Assembly (NCBI RefSeq): GCF_013407955.1
Contig: NZ_JACCBU010000001.1
Span: 3,720,001 to 3,784,000 of the forward strand
Direction of reading: 5' to 3'
DNA from: Microlunatus parietis
Lineage (GTDB): Bacteria; Actinomycetota; Actinomycetes; Propionibacteriales; Propionibacteriaceae
DNA: 64,000 nucleotides
In this document: positions 18,203 through 26,770 of the stretch, one piece after another
How positions within the stretch are numbered: position 1 is the stretch's first letter
How the letters are laid out: each line of letters opens with the position of its first letter
Program-made: the position numbers and the translations under genes
The notes under the pieces: generated by a model
Databases searched by the model: none
Told to the model about the DNA's origin: nothing
The model's input: only the letters and a program-made list of their open reading frames with translations

Positions 18203-18241
18203 GCTTACAATGTAAGCAACCATAGACTTACGACGTAAGTC
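18203..18241. promoter_or_regulatory. Tandem palindromic operators before DUF418 copy 2
   Basis: GCTTACAATGTAAGC (18203-18217, 7-base arms) and GACTTACGACGTAAGTC (18225-18241, 7-base arms around GAC) share the half-site CTTAC/GTAAG. Their centres are about 23 bases apart, two helix turns, on one DNA face. This suits a TetR- or GntR-type dimer pair. No such gene is adjacent. Confidence 0.7.
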
Positions 18242-18282
18242 GATCAAGGGTGGGTGCCGGCCGAGCCGCGTCGCCGAGAGCT

Positions 18283-19299
18283 TCAGGACTCGGGCGGGGG
18301 TGCGGTCGACGAGGCGATCTCGAGCCGGCAGGGGATGAGCTGAGGTGGTGGAACGCTGCCGCCCGCTACCAGGGTGATCAAGGACTCGACGCCGAGCCGG
18401 CCGAGTTCCGGTCCGGGTGACCGCATGATCGTCAGGGCGGGATCGCTGAGCGACGGCAGTTCGCGGGAGGCGACCAGGGGGAGGACCGAGATGTCGCCCG
18501 GGATGTCGCGGCCGGTCCGGCGAAGTTCGGAGACCAGGCCCAGTGAGGCGTACTCCCTCATGATCATGACCGCCGTCACGTCGGGATGATCATGCGCCAG
18601 CCGCCCGGCCAGTTCACGGCCGGCGGCGGCTGTCGTACCGGAGCGCAGGATGGTCGGCTCCAAGCCGTACGCCTCGGCGGTGGCCTGGAAGGCGGCCTCG
18701 GAGCGCACGTACGGGCCGTAGTCGATCATGCCCGGGTCGGACCGGTCGCCGGAGACCAGCACCAGCCGCCGGTGGCCGAGCTCGTGAAGATGCGCGACCG
18801 CCTCCCGGATGGTGGCGTCGAAGTCGATGTCGACGTGCACGTACGGGGTCGGGTCGGCGGTCCGCCCGATCAGCGCGAACGGCATCCGGGCCGCCTCCAG
18901 GACGGCGACCCTGGGATCGTCCAGTTGGACCTCCATCAGCAGCACCCCGTCGACCAGCCCTTCGCCGATCAGTTCCTTCAGTTCGGCCGCGTCGTTGCTG
19001 ACCGGCCAGAGCACCAGATGATGATCGAGCCGCGCTGCAGTGGCGGCCGCGCTGGTGAAGAACTCGAGCGCCGACGAACTCAGATCGTGGTCCAGCGCCG
19101 GGTACGCCATGGCCAGGATGTGGGTCCGCCGGCTGGCCAGCGCGCGGGCGACGGCGTTGCGCCGGAAGCCGAGGTCGGCCATGGCCTGCTCGATCCGGGT
19201 CCGGGTGTCGGCGGCGACCGGCTTGGTGCCGTTGACGACGAACGAGACCGTGGCGATCGAGACGCCGGCCCGATCGGCGACATCGCGCATGGTGACCAT
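18283..19299 (-). CDS. LacI-family transcriptional regulator
   Basis: 338 residues. Helix-turn-helix MRDVADRAGVSIATVSFVVN and hinge DLGFRRNAVARALAS at the N-terminus, then the sugar-sensing domain (VDGVLLMEVQ, PFALIGR, LHELGHRRLVLVSGD). GGAGG eight bases upstream supports ATG 19299; a second ATG three codons on is possible. It lies divergent from the ThuA-Gfo/Idh pair with a TTAAGCGCTTTAA palindrome between, so it probably controls that pair and itself. Confidence 0.9.
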   Translation of the reverse strand: MVTMRDVADRAGVSIATVSFVVNGTKPVAADTRTRIEQAMADLGFRRNAVARALASRRTHILAMAYPALDHDLSSSALEFFTSAAATAARLDHHLVLWPVSNDAAELKELIGEGLVDGVLLMEVQLDDPRVAVLEAARMPFALIGRTADPTPYVHVDIDFDATIREAVAHLHELGHRRLVLVSGDRSDPGMIDYGPYVRSEAAFQATAEAYGLEPTILRSGTTAAAGRELAGRLAHDHPDVTAVMIMREYASLGLVSELRRTGRDIPGDISVLPLVASRELPSLSDPALTIMRSPGPELGRLGVESLITLVAGGSVPPPQLIPCRLEIASSTAPPPES

Positions 19300-19367
19300 C
19301 TCGTAGACCTCCTGCACACCCTTGACAGCGCCGAACCGGTCGTTGCAGGATCGAACCTGCGCCAAGG

Positions 19368-19380
19368 TTAAGCGCTTTAA
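19368..19380. promoter_or_regulatory. LacI-type operator TTAAGCGCTTTAA
   Basis: A palindrome with the central GCGC/CG step typical of LacI-family sites. It sits about 70 bases upstream of the lacI start and about 130 before the ThuA gene, in an otherwise GC-rich stretch. Confidence 0.75.
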
Positions 19381-19507
19381 TCCCTCTCCTTCCACTCTCG
19401 CACAGATCCACGGGGTGCCGGAGCGGTTAGGCGCACGAGTACCAGCGAAGGGGCTGTCGGATTCGCCGGCGGCGCCGTGAAATGATCAAGGAAACAGGGG
19501 AGTGAAC

Positions 19508-20302
19508 ATGACCGCACCGGTACGGGTGCTCGTCTGGGGCGAGAACCGGCACGAGCAGGTGGAGCCGCACGTCCGGGAGATCTACCCGAACGGCATGCAC
19601 ACCACGATCGCCGAGGGGATCACGGAGAGGCTCGGCGACCGGGCCGAGGTGCGTACGACCACCCTGGACGAGCCGGACCACGGCCTGACCGACGACGTGC
19701 TGGCCAACACCGACGTCCTGGTCTGGTGGGGCCACGCGGCGCACGGCGAGGTCTCCGACACCGTGGTCGAACGGGTGCACGAGCACGTGCTGTCCGGCCT
19801 CGGGTTGCTGGTGCTGCACTCCGGACACTGGTCCAAGATCTTCGGCAAGCTGATGGGCACCACCTGCACGCTGCGCTGGCGCAGCGAACAGGACCGGGAA
19901 CTGGTCTGGACCGTCAACCCGACCCACCCGATCGCCCAGGGCGTGCCGAACCCGATCATCATCGACGAGCAGGAGATGTACGGCGAGTTCTTCGACATCC
20001 CGACGCCGGACGAGTTGATCTTCATCTCCTCGTTCACCGGCGGCGAGGTGTTCCGGTCCGGCTGCACGTTCCGGCGCGGTCGCGGCAAGATCTTCTTCTT
20101 CTCGCCCGGTGATCAGGACTACCCGGTCTACCACCACGCGGACGTGCGGACGGTGATCGCGAACGGCGTCGAGTGGGCCCGACCGGAACTCGAGCGGAAG
20201 ATCCCGGTGCTGCTCCGGTACGAGACCGACGACTTCTTCAACGGCCACGGCTACACGGGCGCGATCAAGAGCGAGTCGACCGAGGAAGGTGCCGATGGCT
20301 GA
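19508..20302 (+). CDS. ThuA-like domain protein (trehalose-utilisation type)
   Basis: 264 residues. The glutamine-amidotransferase-like ThuA fold is visible: [62 protein letters not shown] and [12 protein letters not shown] 19508 has GGGGAG upstream; GTG 19502 is an alternative. The 3' end overlaps the next gene by 8 bases. ThuA proteins commonly accompany Gfo/Idh/MocA dehydrogenases in oxidised-sugar pathways; the exact reaction is not known here. Confidence 0.87.
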   Translation: MTAPVRVLVWGENRHEQVEPHVREIYPNGMHTTIAEGITERLGDRAEVRTTTLDEPDHGLTDDVLANTDVLVWWGHAAHGEVSDTVVERVHEHVLSGLGLLVLHSGHWSKIFGKLMGTTCTLRWRSEQDRELVWTVNPTHPIAQGVPNPIIIDEQEMYGEFFDIPTPDELIFISSFTGGEVFRSGCTFRRGRGKIFFFSPGDQDYPVYHHADVRTVIANGVEWARPELERKIPVLLRYETDDFFNGHGYTGAIKSESTEEGADG

Positions 20303-21308
20303 GCCGCTCCGGTTGATTCAGGCCGGCGCCGGCGGGATGGGCCGGGCCTGGCTCCGGACGATCGCCGCCAACCCGGACGTCCGGCTGGTCGGCCTGGTCG
20401 ACCTGGATCCCGCGGTGGCCGAGGCCGCCGCGGCCGATCATGGTTTCGCCGGCATCGAGGTCGCCGGCTCGGTGCCGGACCTGCTCGAGCGCGTCGGGGC
20501 CGACGCGTTGATCAACGTCACCGTGCCGGAGGCGCACCTCTCGGTGTCCGAGCAGGCCCTCGAACGGGGTCTGGCGGTGCTCTGCGAGAAGCCGCTGGCG
20601 CCGTCGGTCGCGGAGTGCCGGACCATGATCGACTCCGCCGCGGCGGCCGGCCGGCTGCTGATGGTGTCCCAGTCCCGGCGCTACTTCCGTACCCTGCATG
20701 CGTTCGAGCGACAGTTGATCAAGCTGGGCCCGCCGGAGCTGCTCACCTGCGAGTTCTTCAAGGCGCCGCACTTCGGCGGGTTCCGGGACGCGATGGCCGA
20801 ACCGCTGCTGGTGGACATGGCGATCCACCAGTTCGACCTGGCCCGGAAGCTGATCGGTGCCGAGCCGGTGTCGGTCCGCTGCCGTTCCTTCAACCCGTCC
20901 TGGAGTTGGTACGCCGGCAACGCGGCGGCCGAGGCCACCTTCGAGTTCGCCGGCGGCGCGGTGTTCACCTTCGTCGGCAGCTGGTGCTCGCCCGGCCTGG
21001 AGACCTCCTGGAACGGCAGTTGGCGGGCCAGCACCGCCGCCGGCACGGCCCGCTGGGACGGTGATCATGCTCCGGTCGCGGAGCTGGCCGACGGCACCGC
21101 GATCCCGTCCGAGGTCGGCACCGAGCCGGAGCAGATCGCCGGCAGCCTGGCCGAGTTCGTGCAGGCTCTCCGAACCGGGGCGGCGCCGCAGAGCGAGGCC
21201 CGTACCAACATCAACAGCGTCGCCATGGTCGAGGCCGCGGTCCGGTCCAGCCAGACCGGCACGACCGTCGCCCTGGCCGACCTCACCCCGTCGGACCGAG
21301 GGCGATGA
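20295..21308 (+). CDS. Gfo/Idh/MocA-family oxidoreductase
   Basis: 337 residues. N-terminal Rossmann fold with [13 protein letters not shown] and VGLVDLDP, the family hallmark [13 protein letters not shown] near residue 100, and the C-terminal substrate domain with [18 protein letters not shown] (conserved Asp/His positions). GAGGAAGG precedes ATG 20295. Probably an NAD(P)-dependent sugar or inositol-type dehydrogenase cooperating with the overlapping ThuA gene. Its stop TGA is part of a TGATCA palindrome. The last 26 bases overlap the convergent membrane gene. Confidence 0.9.
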   Translation: MAEPLRLIQAGAGGMGRAWLRTIAANPDVRLVGLVDLDPAVAEAAAADHGFAGIEVAGSVPDLLERVGADALINVTVPEAHLSVSEQALERGLAVLCEKPLAPSVAECRTMIDSAAAAGRLLMVSQSRRYFRTLHAFERQLIKLGPPELLTCEFFKAPHFGGFRDAMAEPLLVDMAIHQFDLARKLIGAEPVSVRCRSFNPSWSWYAGNAAAEATFEFAGGAVFTFVGSWCSPGLETSWNGSWRASTAAGTARWDGDHAPVAELADGTAIPSEVGTEPEQIAGSLAEFVQALRTGAAPQSEARTNINSVAMVEAAVRSSQTGTTVALADLTPSDRGR

Positions 21309-21669
21309 TCAACACGCTCGCGCTGAGCAGTGTGCTGACCGGGACCTGGACGATGCGTTCGTTGCGGCTCCGGGAGATCACGTTCGGCACGATGCTCAGG
21401 ACGCAGTAGCCGAACAGGATCCAGGTCAGCACCATGATCACGGGCAGCGTGCTGCCGGGCAGCACCCCGGCCCGGCTCAACAGCAGGGCGGCGAAGCCCG
21501 TATAGAGGCCGAGCGCGACGACGGCGGCCCACCGCAGCCGGCTCGGCAGCACGCGATGCCGACCGCCCCAGGCGATCGATCCCAGGGGCACTCCCGCGAT
21601 CAGCAGCACCTGCATCACGGCCAGCCCGGCCAGCAGGGTCAGGGCGACGATCAGCGCGACCGTGATCAT
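21283..21669 (-). CDS. Small four-helix membrane protein
   Basis: 128 residues with four hydrophobic segments ([70 protein letters not shown]). I recognise no named family. The start overlaps the stop of the PadR gene (ATGA), so it is the coupled target gene of that regulator. This PadR-plus-membrane-protein arrangement is common, but the function is unknown. Confidence 0.7.
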   Translation of the reverse strand: MITVALIVALTLLAGLAVMQVLLIAGVPLGSIAWGGRHRVLPSRLRWAAVVALGLYTGFAALLLSRAGVLPGSTLPVIMVLTWILFGYCVLSIVPNVISRSRNERIVQVPVSTLLSASVLIIALGPTG

Positions 21670-22193
21670 GGTCGGGCTCCGGCCGGCGTCTCGGACAACA
21701 GCTCGGCCAGCCAGTCGACCAGCCCCTGACCGGCGCTCAGGCCGAAGTCCAGCACCCGGCGCGGATAGCGGCCGGTTTCATGATCGGCTTCGAGGGCGGT
21801 CTTGACCTGCTGCAACGACCGGTGATCGGTGACGGCCCGCTGGTGGAGCCTGCGCAGCACCTCGTGACGCTGGTCCGGATCGTCGACCAGGCCGAGCAGG
21901 AACACCCGGGCCAGGGCGGCCAGCTCGGTGTCCTCGGTCGACCCGGGCGTCCGCATCCAGTCCAGCCAGGTCCGCCTGCCGCGAGCGGTGACCCGATAAC
22001 GCTTCTTGCCCCGGGCCGTGTCGGGGGTCCCGACCACGGCGACCTCGCCCGCGTCGGCCAGCTGGCGCAGTGCGCGGTGAATGCTGCCGAAGCTGGCCGC
22101 GTAGATGTGCGAGATCCCGGAGGCGAACCGGCGGTGCAGGTCGTACAGCGTCTGCGGTTGAGCCAGCAACAGGCCCAGGATGAAGTACTTCAC
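21666..22193 (-). CDS. PadR-family transcriptional regulator
   Basis: 175 residues. Winged helix-turn-helix at the N-terminus (KYFILGLLLAQPQTLYDLHRRF, GSIHRALRQLADAGEVAV, KKRYRVTARGRR). The C-terminal alpha-helical dimerisation part is of Vir type (ARVFLLGLVDDPDQRHEVLRRL). A palindrome fitting PadR sites lies 8 bases upstream of the start. It most likely represses its own operon with the small membrane protein. Confidence 0.9.
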   Translation of the reverse strand: MKYFILGLLLAQPQTLYDLHRRFASGISHIYAASFGSIHRALRQLADAGEVAVVGTPDTARGKKRYRVTARGRRTWLDWMRTPGSTEDTELAALARVFLLGLVDDPDQRHEVLRRLHQRAVTDHRSLQQVKTALEADHETGRYPRRVLDFGLSAGQGLVDWLAELLSETPAGARP

Positions 22194-22200
22194 GCAACCA

Positions 22201-22219
22201 ATGTATCTCCGAGATATGT
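22201..22219. promoter_or_regulatory. PadR-type operator (ATGTATCTCCGAGATATGT)
   Basis: Core TATCTC-C-GAGATA is a perfect 13-bp palindrome with partial symmetry extending to ATGT ends. It overlaps the start region of padR. PadR family sites are typically ATGTAT-N-ATACAT-like. Confidence 0.75.
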
Positions 22220-22306
22220 CGCAACCAAGCTGCGGCGGAATCTTCCAGGTGCCTTGACGGGATCTTCCATGGTTCGCCGGTGATCACTCCGCGGAGAATG
22301 GTGATC

Positions 22307-23134
22307 ATGACGAGCGTGCAGTCCGAGCGGGCGCTTCCGCTGAGTGACGAGGAATTCCGGGCCTGGGAGGCCGACGGCTACCACGTGGCCCGGGGCCTGT
22401 TCTCGGCCGAGGAGGTCGGTGCGATCCGGGACCGGTTCGACCGGCTGGCGGAGCGGCGGGAGCCGATCGAGGGGCACTGGGCGTACGACCCGGAGGCGAC
22501 CGACGTGCTCGGCCGGTACCCGCGGGTGATGCACCCGCACGAGCTCGACCCGGCCAACGTCGACCTCTACCTCGATCGCCGGGTGCAGCGGGTGCTCCGG
22601 CAGTTGATGGGCGAGGAGGTCATCGGCTGCCAGACGATGTTCTACTTCAAGCCGCCGGGCGCCCGCGGCCAGGCCTTCCACCAGGACAACTACTACCTGT
22701 TGGTGCAGCCGTACACCTGCATCGCGGCCTGGCTCGCCGTCGACCGCTCGTACCCGGAGAACGGCGGCCTGCAGGTCTGCCCCGGCACCCACACGATGGA
22801 CCTCGCGTGCCCCGAGGACGCCGACCTGTCGACCAGCTTCGTCGACGACTACGTCGCGCCGCCGCCGGGCCATGAGCCGGTCGGCCTGGACCTCGCTCCC
22901 GGTGACATGCTGTTCTTCACCGGCAGCGTCATCCACGGCTCGGGCCCGAACGCCACCGAGAACGAGTGGCGGCGCTCCTTCATCAGCCACTACATGCCGG
23001 TCAGCGCCACCCACATCGGCGGCTGGTACCTGCCGCACATGATGGACTTCGACGGCAATCCGGTGACCAAGGAGACCACCGCCTGGGGCGGTCCGTGCGG
23101 CGAGGAGAGCCCGAGATTCCGCGGCTTCCACTGA
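22307..23134 (+). CDS. Phytanoyl-CoA dioxygenase (PhyH) family protein
   Basis: 275 residues. Fe(II)/2-oxoglutarate dioxygenase motifs: AFHQDNYY (His about 125, Asp about 127), distal His about 210 in VIHGSGPN, and the 2-oxoglutarate Arg in RRSFISHYMP. CPGTHTMDL is the family's conserved loop. Three in-frame starts lie close together (22298, 22301, 22307); 22307 was taken because GGAG at 22293 is then ten bases away. Substrate unknown; small-molecule hydroxylation is expected. Confidence 0.87.
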   Translation: MTSVQSERALPLSDEEFRAWEADGYHVARGLFSAEEVGAIRDRFDRLAERREPIEGHWAYDPEATDVLGRYPRVMHPHELDPANVDLYLDRRVQRVLRQLMGEEVIGCQTMFYFKPPGARGQAFHQDNYYLLVQPYTCIAAWLAVDRSYPENGGLQVCPGTHTMDLACPEDADLSTSFVDDYVAPPPGHEPVGLDLAPGDMLFFTGSVIHGSGPNATENEWRRSFISHYMPVSATHIGGWYLPHMMDFDGNPVTKETTAWGGPCGEESPRFRGFH

Positions 23135-23162
23135 CGATCATGATCATCATCATGCGTTCAGG

Positions 23163-24635
23163 TCAGGCCGCATCGCGATAGAGCTGTTCCAGAGTGATCA
23201 GGTGCAGTCGTGGGTCGGTCGCGGCCATCGCCTGGACCTCCTGGGTGAAACCCGCCCCGCTGAAGAGCAGGAAGTGGGTGTCGTCGACGTCAAGTTTTCT
23301 TTGTGCCAAGAGATCCCGGGCCCGATGAAGACGGCGGACTTGGCTGAGGCCAAGTTTCTCGGCCCACTTCGCCTCCCCCAAGGCGAGGACGCGTGGCCGC
23401 TCCGACTGTTCGGCGGCGGTCACCGCCACATCGATCTCGATCTGGCTGCGGGCTGCGGGATCGTTGACCACGGCGTTGCCCACGCGGTTCGCGAACTCGC
23501 CGAGGAGGTCGACATCATGATCGCGAACATAGCTACGGCAGACGCTTTCGAAATGGGGTCCGAGCACTTGAGCCTTGAACGTGTGCTCGACCGACCGCCA
23601 GACCTCTGCGGCCCGGCCCGATTCCAGAACTGCCCAGCGGGTTCGCATGATCGCCTCATAGAAGATGATCAAGGGCTCGTTGATCCGATACTGGACGCGC
23701 TTGGCGCCGAACGTGTCGGGCTGCCGCTCCGTCAAGCCGCAATCCTCGAGCACGCGGAGCGGGTGGGCGATCTCGGCCGCCTTCCGCCCGACGTAGCTCG
23801 CGATCCCACCGTTGGTGCAATGGCCCGCGGCGATGGCCGCAAGGACGGATTGATAGAGCGCCGGATCCCTGATGTCCGGTTCCTCCGAGAGCAGGTAGCG
23901 CGCCTCTCGAAACAGGGGGACTTGCGGGTTGAGGACGACCCGGACGATCCAGGCGTCGAAGTCGTCCAGACCGGCTGGCACATCGCCGCGGTTGAACTCG
24001 TACCGATAGGCAGGAGTGCCGCCGACGACCGCGTGCACCAGAAGAGCGAGATGTGGATCGCTGAGTCCCCAGAACTCGGCCGCATCGCGATAGCCGAACG
24101 GTCTCATGATCAACTCCAGGCCTGCGCGACCGCGCAGTGGTGCGGTCCCGGAGAGCAGCCGCCCCATGACCGAAAGAGCGGAGCCGCAGAGAATCAGTCG
24201 AGCACTGCTGTCGGCGCCGGAACCGCCCGGCCCCAACTCGCGCTGCAGAATCGAGGGCAAGGCGGGCGAGGGCGCGATGAGGAAGGGGAACTCATCGATC
24301 ACCACGGGCCGTGGGCGGCCCCGAACGCTGGTGAACAGGTATCGGATCGCGTCGTCCCAGGTTCGGACATCCGCCCCAGGTACGGAGCCGGTCTGCTGCG
24401 CGATGGAGCGGGTGAACTGGCGGATCGACTCGGCCTCGGTGGCCTCGGTCGCGCCGAAATAGACGCCGTCGGCGGCCTCGGTGAGCGCGCGGAGCAGGAA
24501 GCTCTTGCCTTGGCGTCGCCGGCCCGAGACCACCCCCAGGGTCGCGCCGCCCGCGGCCGAGCCGGGGGCCGGCAGAAAGTCGGTGAGCCCGGCCCACTCC
24601 TGATGCCGATCGAACACCGATGGCGGCTTCTCCAT
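23163..24635 (-). CDS. AAA+ ATPase with C-terminal PD-(D/E)XK nuclease-like domain (DUF234 type)
   Basis: 490 residues. N-terminal ATPase: FDRHQEWAGL, Walker A GRRRQGKSFLLRAL, Walker B-like VVIDEFPFLI, sensor RLILCGSALSVM. A winged-helix region follows (GGIASYVGRKAAEIAHPLRVLEDCGL). The C-terminal DUF234 nuclease-like core has QIEIDVAV and LALGEAKW, giving the D...ExK pattern. This family is patchily distributed in bacteria and archaea and may be mobile or defence-linked. Codon use here is less GC-biased than the neighbours (for example AAGTTTTCTTTGTGCC), which suggests transfer. Unusual AT-rich repeats lie just upstream. Confidence 0.85.
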   Translation of the reverse strand: MEKPPSVFDRHQEWAGLTDFLPAPGSAAGGATLGVVSGRRRQGKSFLLRALTEAADGVYFGATEATEAESIRQFTRSIAQQTGSVPGADVRTWDDAIRYLFTSVRGRPRPVVIDEFPFLIAPSPALPSILQRELGPGGSGADSSARLILCGSALSVMGRLLSGTAPLRGRAGLELIMRPFGYRDAAEFWGLSDPHLALLVHAVVGGTPAYRYEFNRGDVPAGLDDFDAWIVRVVLNPQVPLFREARYLLSEEPDIRDPALYQSVLAAIAAGHCTNGGIASYVGRKAAEIAHPLRVLEDCGLTERQPDTFGAKRVQYRINEPLIIFYEAIMRTRWAVLESGRAAEVWRSVEHTFKAQVLGPHFESVCRSYVRDHDVDLLGEFANRVGNAVVNDPAARSQIEIDVAVTAAEQSERPRVLALGEAKWAEKLGLSQVRRLHRARDLLAQRKLDVDDTHFLLFSGAGFTQEVQAMAATDPRLHLITLEQLYRDAA

Positions 24636-24644
24636 CACCCTCGC

Positions 24645-24679
24645 TTTACTAAAGTACAGTTTACTAAAGTGTACTTTAG
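24645..24679. promoter_or_regulatory. TTTACTAAAGT direct repeats and palindrome before the AAA ATPase gene
   Basis: TTTACTAAAGT occurs at 24645 and 24660 (15-base period). The second copy merges into the perfect palindrome CTAAAGTGTACTTTAG (24664-24679). It lies 10-44 bases upstream of the ATPase start and is much more AT-rich than its surroundings. It is probably an operator/promoter and may bind the ATPase's own winged-helix domain (inference). Confidence 0.65.
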
Positions 24680-24694
24680 CATCCCGCGTTCGGG

Positions 24695-25585
24695 TCAGCG
24701 ATCGGCGCCGACCAGGGGCGGCACCAGGGTGGCCAGCCGGGTCTTGATGTCCGGCGCCAACTCCCGGTCCCGTTCGGTCTCCGACGGCAGTGCGTCGAAG
24801 ATCAGCTGGAAGCGCTGCTCGAGCACCGGCGCGATGTAGCGGTCGGTGATCACGTACAGCTCGCCGGACCGGACCGCGTCGAGCACCTGGCGGCCGACCT
24901 CGTCCGGGGACAGTCCGCGCTCCTTGAGCAGGGTCTCCGCGACCGCCACCCGCGGATCGTCCTCGCGGCCCTCGATCCGGGCGCTGTTGCGGATCACGTC
25001 GGTGGCCACGAAGCCGGGGCAGAGCACGGTCACGCCGATCCCGTTCTCGGTCAGCTCGGGCTGCTGCCGCAGCGACTCGGAGAGCCCGACGACCGCGAAC
25101 TTGCTCGTCGCGTAGGTCAGGTTCGGGCTCGCGATCAGGCCGGCGCCGGACGCCGTGTTGACGATGTGGCCGGGACCGCCACGGGCGATCATCCGCGGCA
25201 GCACGAGCTGGACGCCGTTGACGACGCCGCCGAGGTTCACGCCGAGAACCAGGTCCCAGTTGTCCCAGCTGAGGTCGCCGGCCTTCGCCAACGTACCGAG
25301 GCCGGCGTTGTTGCAGAGCACCTCGATCGGCCCGAACCGCTGCTCGACCTCGTCGATCACCCGTCCGTACGCCGCTCGGTCACGGACGTCGAGCCGGTAG
25401 CCCGCCGCCGCCTCCGGTCGACCGGTCAGGTCGTTCAACTCCGCCGCGGCCGCGCTCACCCGAGCCTCGTCGAGATCCGCCAGTGCGACGTTCGCCCCGG
25501 CCTCGACGAACGCCCTCGCCATGCCGAGCCCGATGCCCTGCGCGCCGCCCGTGATGAAGACCGTTCGGCCCGAGATGTCCCTCAT
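24695..25585 (-). CDS. Short-chain dehydrogenase/reductase
   Basis: 296 residues. Classical SDR: cofactor motif TGGAQGIG near residue 13, LDVRDR, CNNAGLG, catalytic Ser in NTASGAGL and YATSK (Tyr/Lys). ATG 25585 has GAGGAGG upstream; the longer frame to 25636 lacks one. LADLDE after beta-2 favours NAD(H) over NADP(H). It is divergent from a TetR gene, with an inverted repeat between, so probably regulated by it. Substrate unknown. Confidence 0.92.
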   Translation of the reverse strand: MRDISGRTVFITGGAQGIGLGMARAFVEAGANVALADLDEARVSAAAAELNDLTGRPEAAAGYRLDVRDRAAYGRVIDEVEQRFGPIEVLCNNAGLGTLAKAGDLSWDNWDLVLGVNLGGVVNGVQLVLPRMIARGGPGHIVNTASGAGLIASPNLTYATSKFAVVGLSESLRQQPELTENGIGVTVLCPGFVATDVIRNSARIEGREDDPRVAVAETLLKERGLSPDEVGRQVLDAVRSGELYVITDRYIAPVLEQRFQLIFDALPSETERDRELAPDIKTRLATLVPPLVGADR

Positions 25586-25620
25586 GCGTCCTCCTCGTCG
25601 TGTTCGTACCTCCAGAATAA

Positions 25621-25652
25621 TGACAGTTACCATCATTTAAAAGTCACTGTCA
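25621..25652. promoter_or_regulatory. TetR-type inverted repeat TGACAGT-N18-ACTGTCA
   Basis: 7-bp arms at 25621-25627 and 25646-25652 flank an AT-rich spacer (CATCATTTAAAA) between the divergent SDR and TetR genes. It overlaps both promoters. Confidence 0.7.
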
Positions 25653-25690
25653 CATTGCTTCGGTCTGACCCGGCGGCGACAATGGCGGGC

Positions 25691-26299
25691 ATGAATCCGC
25701 CCGGGCTGCGCGAGCGCAAGAAGCAGCGCACCCGGACCGCGATCCAGCAGCACGCACTCCGGCTCTACCGGGAGCAGGGGTACGGCAGCACCACGACGGA
25801 GCAGATCGCGGCCGCCGCCGAGGTCTCGCCGAGCACGTTCTTCCGCTACTTCCCGACCAAGACCGACACCGTGCTGTACGACCGGCTCGATCCGCTGGCC
25901 GTCGACGCGATCCTGGCCCAGCCGGCCGACGTGCCGCCGCTCCGGGCCGTGCGGAACGCGCTGCGTGAGGTGCTGGAGGCGCTCAGTCCGGAGGAGTTGG
26001 CGCTGGAGGCCAGCCGCTGGCGACTGGTCAGCGAGGTGCCGGAGTTGCGCGCCGCCGCCTCGGCCCAGATCGAGACGACCCTGCCGGTGTTCGCCGAGGT
26101 GATCGGCCGGCGGGTCGGGCGGCCGGCGGACGACGAGGCCGTGGTCGCCTGGACCGGGGCCGTGGTGGGCACGATCATCGCCAGCCTGTTCGCCGCGTTC
26201 GACCGGGGCGACCGGGACCTGATCGGCTCCGTGCACCGCGGCCTGGCTCACCTCGAGGCCGGTCCGGCCTCCCTGACCAGTGCCGACGGGGGACCTTAG
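25691..26299 (+). CDS. TetR-family regulator
   Basis: About 202 residues. Helix-turn-helix RTRTAIQQHALRLYREQGY, TTTEQIAAAAEVSPSTFFRYF and TKTDTVLYDR at the N-terminus; the C-terminal ligand domain is alpha-helical. Starts at 25682 and 25691 are both possible. A much longer frame extends upstream but reads antisense to the SDR gene. Likely repressor of the divergent SDR and itself. Confidence 0.88.
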   Translation: MNPPGLRERKKQRTRTAIQQHALRLYREQGYGSTTTEQIAAAAEVSPSTFFRYFPTKTDTVLYDRLDPLAVDAILAQPADVPPLRAVRNALREVLEALSPEELALEASRWRLVSEVPELRAAASAQIETTLPVFAEVIGRRVGRPADDEAVVAWTGAVVGTIIASLFAAFDRGDRDLIGSVHRGLAHLEAGPASLTSADGGP

Positions 26300-26433
26300 T
26301 CGCTGCCTTAGGTACCTTAGGCGCCGACTGAGGTGCCCGGGTCGGCAAAGATCGGGCAGTTGACTCATGTGCGGGACCGGGGCTTAGACCGAGTCTGGAT
26401 ACATCGAGAAAGAACGATGTGGAAGGTACTCCG

Positions 26434-26739
26434 ATGAGCCTCAACAGTGACTACTTCATCACCGCCGTAGTGACCCAGCGGGTGGCTGAGCTGACCGCGG
26501 AGGCCGAACGGGACCGACTGGCGCGCGAGGCCCTGGCCGGCCGGCCGAACTGGCTGCAGCGGCACTTCGCCAAGCGTCGGCGCCGCAACCCCGCCGGGTT
26601 TCAGCCGACGCCGGAGCCCGCCCCGCAGCCGGAACCGGCTCAGCAGCCGGAGCCGGCCCCGCAGCAGGAACCGGTCGAGACGGGGCCGAAGGCGTCGGCC
26701 CGCGAACTGGTCGGGACCGGCCGGGTCAACGGGATCTGA
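26434..26739 (+). CDS. Hypothetical protein with Pro-Glu-Gln repeat tail
   Basis: 101 residues. The N-terminal half is a charged amphipathic helix (VAELTAEAERDRLAREALAG) with a basic patch KRRRRN. Residues about 54-82 are a PEPAPQ/PEPAQQ repeat, and the tail is flexible. GGAAGG precedes the ATG. I do not recognise the family; it resembles small actinobacterial stress or linker proteins only in composition. Confidence 0.6.
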   Translation: MSLNSDYFITAVVTQRVAELTAEAERDRLAREALAGRPNWLQRHFAKRRRRNPAGFQPTPEPAPQPEPAQQPEPAPQQEPVETGPKASARELVGTGRVNGI

Positions 26740-26770
26740 GCGGAGCTCGCCGTGATGACACGATGGACGC

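Noticed and set aside
26300..26345. CCTTAGGTACCTTAGG imperfect palindrome after the TetR gene
   Set aside because: Arms mismatch at symmetric positions, leaving only AGGTACCT as a true palindrome. Too weak to call an operator or terminator.
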